A stretch of 64,000 nt of DNA from assembly GCA_948567375.1 (NCBI GenBank), contig OX419761.1, positions 45,076,501 to 45,140,500 of the forward strand. Direction: 5' to 3'. Every line of letters starts with the position of its first letter. Position 1 is the first letter of the stretch. The DNA is from Lunularia cruciata. Taxonomy: Eukaryota; Streptophyta; Marchantiopsida; Lunulariales; Lunulariaceae. Below are positions 56,599 through 64,000 of this stretch, piece after piece. A program made the translations under genes and the position numbers. A model generated the notes under the pieces. It was given only the letters and a program-made list of their open reading frames with translations. It had not been told where the DNA came from and did no database searches.

Positions 56599-57857
56599 CA
56601 ACCAAAGCCGAGTGGACTCCTTCAACCGCTTGCCATTCCATCAGCTCATTGGGAGCATGTGAGCTTGGATCTCATCACATCCTTGCCAAAGACAAAACAA
56701 GGACACATCGCCATCGTGGTGTTTGTAGATAAGCTTAGTAAGCAAATCCACTTGGCACCAACCTGTGATACCATGGATGATCCAACCTTAGCGCAAATCT
56801 ACTTTGACAATGTCTTCAAGCATCACAGGATGCCATGCGTACTCATCTCCGACCGTGATCCTTGATTTACCGAGAAGTTTTGGCAAGCACTCTTTTAGAT
56901 ACTCTACACCAAGCTTACTTTGTCCACGACCTATCATCCTCAAACTAATGGATAAACCAAATGTGAAAATTGTACATTGGAGGATATGTTGCATACCTTT
57001 ATCAATGTCCACCATACCAATTGGGATGAATATCTTGCCACTGCAGAATTTGCCTACAACAATTCCAAATAGGCAAGCACCGGATTCTCTCTTTTCTTTC
57101 TCAATTTTGGCCAAGATCCGCTTGTTCTAGATTCTCTTCTTGCTCCCCTTCCATCTCAAGTTCCTCATACTTCCACGTTCTTGACCACTATATCCCAATC
57201 TCTCCAACAAGCCAAGTCTCACTCCTTGTTGCTCAGAATCACCAAAAAAATATGCGGACCACCATCGTCGTGATCTCACCTTTGAAGTTGGTGATAAAGT
57301 CATGCTATCACTCTGTAATACCAAGAGCTAGCCATATGATCTAGATGTGAAATTTGGTTTGGTAACATCTGGAATGATGTTATACATGATGGTCAAAATA
57401 GATCAGATAGAAATATCACCAAAAGTGTACTTTTACTAATACTACAGTAACCTCCCTCTCCCACTTGATACCCAAGTTCGTAAACTTGCCTCTAATTGGA
57501 TAGGACCCTTTGATATCACCCAAATTGTCTCTCCTATTGCTTATTGACTTGCCTTGCCTTGTCACATGCGTATCCATCCTGTCTTTCATGTTTCCAAGTT
57601 GAAACCCTTTGTTCCTAACCCCTCTTCCTTTTTCTATCAATGATCATGAAAAGTACAAAGTTGATCATATCCTTGCGGGTCGCCATATTCAACAAGGCCG
57701 TCGCCAACATACGTAGTACAAGGTCATTTGGAAAGGGTATCCCCTTCATGATGCCACTTGGGAAACTCTTTCTCACCTCCAAAATGCATAGACGGCCATC
57801 CAAGAACTCGAAGCTTCATTAGTGATGAGGACGTCACGAACTAGCGGCGGGGGAATA
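56599..57857 (+). pseudogene. Chromovirus D integrase core and chromodomain, after E
   Basis: Resumes the integrase of D: SLDLITSLPKTKQGH at about 56659, DKLSKQIHLAP, SDRDP near 56850, EDMLHTF near 56985, AEFAYNNSK, then the C-terminal part. It is split at 57314-57445 by a Y-family fragment, with the remainder to 57640 and the decayed chromodomain (VLWKGYPLHDATW region 57715-57770). Purine tract ggcgggggaata precedes the 3' LTR. Several stops. Confidence 0.88.
57314..57445 (+). mobile_element. Y-family fragment (about 130 bp) in integrase of D
   Basis: Starts TGTAATACC and follows the first part of Y1 (ATCTAGATGTGAAATTTGGTTTGGTAA, ATGATGTTATACATGATGG in pieces, ATATCACCAAAAGTGTAC), then ends after TTTTACTAATAC. 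The remaining approximately 370 bp of Y are absent. Host coding resumes at AGTAACCTCC, so it is an insertion that is either truncated or internally deleted. Confidence 0.75.
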
Positions 57858-58282
57858 TGTACAATATGGAGTTTAGCGATGAAGTTAGTCGGGCTTACAA
57901 AGTAGCACATAAGACAAAGTAGCCTAGAATATTCCAGAAGTATCTAGGAAGCTTCTTGGGAAGCTTCTTGGCTAGCTTAGCTTGCACCTCAAGTAAGTAG
58001 CTTCTAGAAGGAAGCTTCTAAAAGCTTCCAACTAGCTTAGCTTGCACACCAAGTAGGCGGCTTCTAGAAGGAAGCTTCTTGAGAAACTTCCTAGTTAACT
58101 TGGCTTGCACTCTAAGAAAGAGGCTTGAGGAAGTTTCTTGAGAAGCTTCTCAAGGGCCTTGTATGTTATCTATAAATACCAAAGCCAAAGCTCATGGTAG
58201 GCATTCAGAGTTTTCTCTCATTCAAGTGTCCCAATGTGAGTTTCCATTCTCCTATTTCTCTCCTTGGATTTGGTCTTTTACA
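57858..58282 (+). repeat. 3' LTR of chromovirus D
   Basis: Starts TGTACAATATGGAG (one A lost) and ends TTTTACA, followed by the duplication agcat. AGAATATTCCAGAAG at 57926-57940 is still a perfect heat-shock element, whereas the 5' LTR copy is decayed. GAAGCTTC repeats follow. Confidence 0.92.
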
Positions 58283-58399
58283 AGCATGATGATCATCCAT
58301 ATTATCTACACAAAGAGAGAGTTGAGCCACCTCCATTGCTATCACTATAGAGTATCCTTGGAGAGGAGCACATGTGCACTATAGATGCGAGTGTGCTGG
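58283..58399 (+). pseudogene. X, continued between D and Y2
   Basis: Frame DDHPYYLHKERVEPPPLLSL continues directly from THKH before D. After one stop it reads TIDASVL up to the Y2 insertion at 58400. Confidence 0.6.
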
Positions 58400-58903
58400 T
58401 GTAATACTCAAAGGACAAGAGAACTCTCCAAGAGAGATACAAGAGAAAAAATACAGGTTTCACACTCAATCCTCCGATGCTCCAAAGGCACACCTTCTCT
58501 TTATCATATAGCAAAGAGGATCCTCTCAAAGTTCCACCCTTGGATCTGATACATGGATTGGTGACTTTTTAGTGAGCTCTATCCTTGGATTAGTTGTTTG
58601 GATGGGTGACATGTCAGTCCTTGTCCTATCTAGTTGATCAAAGGGAATCTTTAGGGAATCTTCTTGTAGGGAGCTCATAATCACATGGGTGAGGTACCAT
58701 TGGAAAGTGGTCGACAAGATGAATCATACAAGGAAGAAGGCCCTAATGAGGGGAATCTTTTTGCCCTAGTAGTAGAAGTACTCTTTTGGTGACACCTTAG
58801 TCTGATCTACCTAGCCCATTGTACACAACAATTGTACAATGGGCTAGCCAATTACCAAGCCAATTTTCACCTATAGATAAAATGTCTAGTTGCTTGTATT
58901 ACA
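58400..58903 (-). mobile_element. Solo LTR Y2 (minus orientation) inside X
   Basis: 504 bp with inverted ends TGTAATAC...GTATTACA, flanked by gctgg (58395-58399) and actgg (58904-58908). It matches Y1 in reverse orientation along its length. The X frame VLASHERR is restored when it is removed. It contains the hairpin at 58811-58847. Confidence 0.88.
58811..58847. repeat. 15-bp perfect hairpin inside Y2
   Basis: CTAGCCCATTGTACA (58811-58825) and TGTACAATGGGCTAG (58833-58847) with a 7-base loop. It is absent from Y1 at the corresponding place, so it arose in or was inserted into this copy. Confidence 0.85.
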
Positions 58904-60140
58904 ACTGGCCTCTCATGAAAGGAGACTAGGAGATAGAGAGGATCATATTCAGTTAAAGGGGTACCTTTTGAGTGCAAGGGAGAGTAGGCTAGCTGAGTAT
59001 GAGAGAATACTTGCACAAAGGGAGGAGCAGTTTTTTTGGCTTGAGGAGCACATTGTGTTTAAGAGAGAGATTAGGCTAGTAGAGTACTACATGTGAGTGG
59101 TAAATAGAGTTAGTTAAAGTTATTAGGGAGAGAGAGTGTGATGTGAGGGCTCAAGTGTAGAGAGTCAATGATTTAGAAGGACTCAAGAGAGATAGTAGGG
59201 AGAGAGCAAAAGGATATTGAGTTTAAGAGATATAGTGTATACTAGTTTTCCATTACTATGGAACTACTGGAGAAGACCCGGAGTGAAGTACATGAGGTGA
59301 GTACTCAGCTAGATACTCTTAGGGTAGCATATGAGGATGCTTGCTAAGAGGCTAAAAAGTAATTAGAGGCATTTATGTTACAATATCTTACCTTGTTTGG
59401 GAGAAATCCCTTTCCCAAATGAGGTAGGGACTCAGACAAATCATGGTTATGACCCTTATGATGTGGTAGGGGCTCAAACAGAGGCAAGTGTAGTCGATAT
59501 GGGAACTCAAACCCCAAGCCGGGCACTGTTTACACATATGGGGACTTAGACCCATAACTCATTTAGAGATCCAAAGTGCAATATGGAGACCCTATTGCAT
59601 TTTATGTAGGAGCTTGGTCACCTACCAATAGGAGTTCACACAAGTCCACGTTTGATGGCATGCCTTGCTAAGACATAGGGATATCTTGATGAGATTAGAG
59701 CTTTATGGTTTGACCATATAGTACTTTTACCTCATTAGGTTTATCTATCTAAGATATATTATTTGTGGATAGCAATGCTCTCCCTCATTGTATGAACTAT
59801 CCTCATGGAGCTATATCCTCCACCTTTTTCACCAATGGATACCCTTACTAATTCATACACTTCATTATTTCAGCTCCTTGTATCACCTCTAGATAGATTT
59901 AGCGCTTCCATGGCTCTAGCCATTAGATTCCTAGAGGAGGAGTGGATGATGGTAGATTGAGAGATAATGGTTTTGACCCTTATGGGCTTTTAGAGAAAGC
60001 ATTTATTGAGCTTCCTATGCATGCTCGAGAAAAGAGATGGATGTGGTATTATAGTCCTTTTCTTTTTAGACCTTCCTTATATTGGAGGTAACATGACATC
60101 ATGGAGAGATATGCGTAGTAGACCTTAGGCCTAGCCTTTA
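58904..60140 (+). pseudogene. X, coiled-coil C-terminal part
   Basis: Continues X with a strongly charged heptad pattern: SHERRLGDREDHIQLKGYL, then RLAEYERILAQREEQF, then VFKREIRLVEYYM to a stop at about 59094. A further RECDVRAQV / DLEGLKRDSRERAK segment and MELLEKTRSEVHEV follow in pieces to about 59370. Beyond that the frame decays (REKRWMWYYSPFLFRPSLYW near 60025). No catalytic motif recognised. Confidence 0.45.
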
Positions 60141-60856
60141 GTGCCTTTATATTTTGTACACAATTTCCTCTTGTTATATTGTATATACTTTTATATATAT
60201 TTCTCTTTCAAACTTGCAATATTGATAGACAATATTGATGCAAACATGTGTAGAGCTTTATATTGTTCTACTCAACTTGACTATGGAGAGTGTGGAGTAT
60301 AGTGTAGAGTAATCACATGCACATATTTGGAAAGTCAACCGCATAGTCCATGCAAACTCATGGGTGGTTTGCATGGTTTGTGTAGGTTGAACCTCTCCAC
60401 ATAAACCAAGTGTTTGGATAGTGGCGCAAACAAAATTTGGATGCTTTGGGTTATAAATAATAAGATTTAAACATTTGTGAAACACGAGTGCCAAATAGAG
60501 GTGTGTGCCTTTTATAGTTTGTAGTTTGATAGCTTGCAGTTCTCATATTCTTCTGTTCTTATGTAGTTCTCCTATCATAATCAAATTAATATGTTTTGCA
60601 TATACAAATTGGTGAATTCTACAACAAGAGAACTCCTCAATGGTTCACATGGAAATATTGAAATAATCATTGCCAAAGAAGAAACATGTGGTATATTAGA
60701 TGCACAAAACAACTCAATAAACTTTATATATAACATAAGTTTACATTGGGCATACTAGAGCTCTAAATTATCACACTCTTGCCTATTTGTCACTCTTGTT
60801 CCAACAAGCATAAGGTGAGCGCACTAGGGCTCTTAACTATACTTTCCAACTCTTTA
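60141..60856. other. Intergenic, no gene recognised
   Basis: AT-rich. The stretch 60340-60400 shares TTTGCATGGTTTG-type words with 45880-45960 on the other side of the X nest. This might mark a repeat around X, but the match is short. Confidence 0.35.
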
Positions 60857-61183
60857 CTATTCTTCACTCTTGTTCCAACTATCACAAAGAACTGAATTTG
60901 GATTAAAATTGGGTACAAGGAACTTGGGGTACACATTGTAACTAGTACTAGAACCACCATAATTTTTTGAATCTATATTGGATAACATTGTAGTAATACA
61001 TTTAATCTCCTCTAGAGATTTTCTTGCACAAGCTAGTTCAAGTGTCATGGCATAAAAGCATTTTGATTTTGCCTCACTCTTCTTGATTTCAAACTTATCT
61101 ACCTTTGACCTGATTTTCTCTACCTTTAAGATCTTCTTTGACTCTACTTCTCTCTTGTGTTTTTCAAAATCTGCCACTTGCAA
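60857..61183 (-). pseudogene. Coiled-coil gene, copy 2
   Basis: 108 codons open on the minus strand: a lysine/glutamate-rich helix (KHKREVESKKILKVEKIRS), then the MTLELACARKSLEEIK block shared with 39.3-39.5 kb, then a short non-helical tail. Only the C-terminal part is present. Probably the same transposon-borne family as copy 1. Confidence 0.5.
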
Positions 61184-62260
61184 ACCTTCAATCTATGTTA
61201 ATTTAAGGGCCCTTGGGTGCTCAAGATCAAGGGCTAAGCCGCCTATCAATCCCTTCTAACCCGCTGGAGGTGCATGATGAGATGTGAGCTCAAGGAGATG
61301 AGACAATTTTTTCAAATTTGTTTATGCAAGATGATTTCAAATCGGATGATGATTCACATTTGATTTTCCATTGCAATCCCTCTCTCAATTACATCTCTTT
61401 TAATATGAATGTTTAGTGTAAGATAGGTGGTTAGAATTAACTCCAAGTTGCATCAATAATTAAGTCTTGCATCTTCTCTAAACTAACCATAAAATGTAAA
61501 ATTGAAACCCCCATATTTTTTGGTATCCATACAAATCTATATAACCCATTTATTAATGGGACCATTAACTTTTATGACCACTTGTATAATATTTTATGGA
61601 GTTTTTAGCTCTACCTATATAATTTTGAAATTTTGGAATTTGAAACCTCCTAATATATCATCTTTAAGCATAGGCTTTGGACATGTCCATAATCAACTAT
61701 TTCTCAATGTTGTTAATTAATGTAATTTTTGAATAAAATTGATTTGGAAAAGTAGGATATTGTCTCTTGGTTCTAGCATGCACTTAGCTTGGAGCCTATA
61801 TTCTTGTGTGTTTGGGTGATTCTTGGTGGGAGTGATGCCATCTAGTTATAAGCTTTAGTTTTTGTATTATTACGATGCAACATAAATGTAGATTGCCATT
61901 TTGTAGAAATGTAGATGATCATGGGAACAAGTGACTCCCATGATGCAGTAGATCATCCTCTATAGTTTGTTCTTGTGATCATCTAAGTTTATACAAGTGA
62001 CTCCCGGGATGCCATTAATTGTGCAACATGCAATTAATTAGATGAATTTTTGTATAAACATAGATGATCATATAAAATTTCTCTATCTTTTCCCATCTCT
62101 CATTATCCATCTCTGCCCAGCAAACATTTCTCTATTTAGTTCTTTAAAAACACACTAAATAGATTCTATCATCGCCCGTCAAACTTGTGAAGCTTCTCTT
62201 CTCACTAATTTTTTGACCGTCTAGAATAGGTTAGTATGTTGATGCATCCTTCTTTCATAC
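61184..62260. other. Intergenic, no gene recognised
   Basis: AT-rich. A direct repeat of GATCAT and CAAGTGACTCCC(A/G)(T/G)GATGC words occurs at 61915-62005. No domain found. Confidence 0.35.
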
Positions 62261-62820
62261 AATTTCTTGCCGCTCCTAACATCACTTTGTGTGCAGGCAA
62301 AGCTTGCAACACATGTATATGCATGCCATGAAGGATTTGCACTCATAATCAGTTCGAGTCAGAAGTGTGAAATTCCGCCGACGGTCAAACTAGTTCAAAT
62401 GTGTAGTGCACAAGGCGGAGATCATAAAATTTTACCTTTGGTAGCTGGTTTGAAAGGAAAAGGCAAAAAGAAGGTAAGATGCAAGTACAAGATTTTCCTC
62501 AAGTCTTTGGATGGTGGAATATGGAAGCGGTGGATGACAAATCAACCCATACCATTCATCCTTGCATCAACACATTGACAATTCCATATATTGAGACTAA
62601 CAAGTTGTAGTGGCATGAGTATTTTGTGTCAGCCTTGATCAACAAGTACATGCACATTGGCCACATTGTCACATCATGGGCAGAGAGAGCGCACTGGACA
62701 CACATCAAAGCTTGGATAAGCCGTGCAAGTGGTATATTACTGGATACCTATCAACACATCAAACTTGCAGTCAAAACTTTCCTCGGGAGATCATTTAGAA
62801 GATAGAGAAATAAAAGGCTG
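62261..62820 (+). pseudogene. MULE/FAR1-like transposase remnant lacking its catalytic core
   Basis: 62267-62578 is open for 103 codons and resembles the N-terminal FAR1/MULE DNA-binding domain: HEGFALIISSSQK, then VQMCSAQGG, then the KVRCKYKIFLKSLDGGIWKRW pattern of CPFKL...WxxxV. Directly after it, LWWHEYFVSALINKYMHIGH and TSWAERAHWTHIKAWI, with LLDTYQHIKLAVK, match the region that follows the DDE domain in MULE transposases. The catalytic middle of several hundred residues is missing. Confidence 0.5.
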
Positions 62821-62842
62821 AGACTCTAACCTCCTTTCTAGG

Positions 62843-63006
62843 TTCCATCTTTCAGCAACTTCTTTGGATAGCTTCTCAATATGCGCTGAACCTTGTGAAG
62901 AAAGGATACTCCCGTGTAATTAAGTTCCATCTTTCAGCAACTTATCGGAGAGTTTCTCAATAGGCACTGAACCTTTTGAAGAAAGAATACTACCACCTAA
63001 TTAAGT
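62843..63006. repeat. 82-bp tandem duplication
   Basis: Two units starting TTCCATCTTTCAGCAACTT at 62843 and 62925 share TTCTCAATA and the GAACCTT(G/T)TGAAGAAAG words. Moderately diverged. Confidence 0.85.
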
Positions 63007-63746
63007 CAGGAGAACTGATACCATGTAGCTTTTCATAGGACAGTGTATGGCATCCCATGTGCCCATAACATCAAGCAGTGCTTGGAAGCAAAAACACAAC
63101 TTGTTGCTTGGATCTTTTCATTATCATTGGTATTTGGCGTTGGATGAGGGTATCTATGGCATCCTTAACCCAATTCGAATTTGGATGAGTGCATCTATTG
63201 CATCCTCGAGCCAATTCGAATTGAGCAACGGTAGAGATCCTATAAACGAGCAACTTAATACTCCTTGTCTGCATTTGAGCTTGTTGAAAGGAATTTAGTG
63301 GATACATCATGGGCTTCGCCATCACAAATTATCTCACTGGTAGCTTTGTTGCAACTGCCAATGCCATGGAGGAGGAAAACGCAAGAATTCCTGAAGTCAA
63401 AGAATCCTAGCTTGCAATAATTCCTGAAGTCAAAGATCTGTGTCCATATCTTCAAACCCCAAGGAAGGTAACGCTTTAATCTTTGAAGATTGATTTCAGC
63501 TGGATCTAATGGACCAGAGCAACTGGATCTCTACTTACTAGTTCTTGTGAGCTTGTGGCATAATAACGAGTTACGAGGCAAGTGAAATAAGAAATAAGAA
63601 GTTGATTTCTTTAAGATGGAAAAGGGAAGTATTCGTTTATATTCTCCAGCCTATGTGAAGATCTGCTGTAACTAGCCATATTAAAGAACATCGTCGGGAC
63701 CTCGCTTTCAATGTGTGCATACTTTACCGCGGGCTTGTGATATTTC
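63007..63746. other. Unassigned sequence
   Basis: Less AT-rich than the transposon areas. Short open frames (63047-63298 plus) could be further MULE remnant, but no motif is recognisable. A small direct repeat, CAATTCGAATT(T)G(G)AT/GAG, is at 63170-63225. Confidence 0.35.
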
Positions 63747-63810
63747 TTATGTCAGCGTCTAAATTAGTGCAGCTTCTTATGGATCTGGACTGATTTAGAC
63801 GCTGACATAA
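63747..63810. repeat. 18-bp perfect hairpin
   Basis: TTATGTCAGCGTCTAAAT (63747-63764) and ATTTAGACGCTGACATAA (63793-63810) are exact reverse complements around a 28-base loop. It could be the paired ends of a very small transposon derivative or a transcript hairpin. Confidence 0.85.
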
Positions 63811-64000
63811 AAGTCTGCGCGATTGCCTTTGAGATCCAAAATCACTGGATTGCCATCAAGGATTTCTACACCAAAAAGGGTGGTTTGGGTGTCACGACGT
63901 ACTGTGGAAGAGACTTTCTGTCGGCCAGCCTATCTTCACGTTCTCAACTCGAAGCATTTAAATCTACCTAGAACAGAAGTGGTCTCATGGTTTATTCTGC

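Larger units (their letters stand above)
46941..58282 (+). mobile_element. Chromovirus D, carrying element E
   Basis: LTRs at 46941-47342 and 57858-58282. Target duplication agcac (46936-46940) / agcat (58283-58287). The host frame of X continues across it. Gag-pol order is complete, but integrase is cut between its zinc-binding domain and catalytic core by chromovirus E (50972-56593, duplication gccag). A 130-bp Y-family fragment sits in the integrase C-terminal region. More stops than E, so it is older, in line with the nesting. Confidence 0.92.

Noticed and set aside
57858-58282. GAAGCTTC repeats as HindIII-linked cloning artefacts
   Set aside because: The sites vary in spacing, occur in every LTR of the family including nested ones, and sit within ordinary LTR sequence; they are biological.
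1-64000. CRISPR arrays, bacterial operons, ribosome-binding sites, tRNA or rRNA genes
   Set aside because: The window is eukaryotic plant DNA. No spaced direct repeats of CRISPR type and no tRNA or rRNA core motifs were seen; TGGTATCAGAGC matches are retrotransposon primer-binding sites, not tRNA genes.

Overview
This window is nuclear DNA of a land plant. The evidence is a secreted eight-cysteine lipid-transfer protein gene, plant-type chromoviruses (Ty3/gypsy elements with a chromodomain), a Ty1/copia element, and Harbinger- and MULE-type transposase remnants. I cannot name the species. Most of the sequence is AT-rich, methylation-decayed transposable-element DNA. The only convincing host gene is a small minus-strand non-specific lipid transfer protein at about 17.9-18.3 kb, in a more GC-balanced island (about 15.2-18.8 kb). 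A second island without recognisable genes lies at about 42-43.9 kb.

Layout. 1-11 kb: chromovirus A (with solo LTR S1 inside) sits in an older gypsy element B of a different family, which ends in a PHD finger. B also carries a 2.7-kb element Z with two minisatellites. B lies beside X', a decayed minus-strand gene of an unrecognised family that is itself split by solo LTR S2. 11-15 kb: degenerate repeats and a dead minus-strand PIF/Harbinger transposase. 15-21 kb: gene island, an unclassified repeat R, and a long foldback. 21.6-39 kb: a four-level nest in which copia G contains LTR Y1, Y1 contains chromovirus F, and F contains the PHD-finger gypsy element C (minus strand). 39-41 kb: a broken coiled-coil gene that has a second copy at 60.9 kb. 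45.9-60.2 kb: a second nest in which gene or element X contains chromovirus D, D contains chromovirus E, and two Y-family LTR pieces sit in D and X. 60-64 kb: repeats and a MULE/FAR1-like fragment lacking its catalytic core.

The insertion order is read from target-site duplications and from coding frames that resume across the inserts. The elements of most interest are the chromoviruses A, D, E and F. Their LTRs carry conserved clusters of perfect heat-shock elements upstream of a TATA box. Their gag-pol junction has a GGGAAAC heptamer in the right phase, a 6-nt spacer and a 10-bp stem, with pol in the -1 frame: the layout of a programmed -1 ribosomal frameshift. The other gypsy family (B, C) carries a PHD finger, not a chromodomain, at its C-terminal end, and copy C has oddly permuted ends. 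No retroelement here has an intact coding sequence; E is the best preserved.
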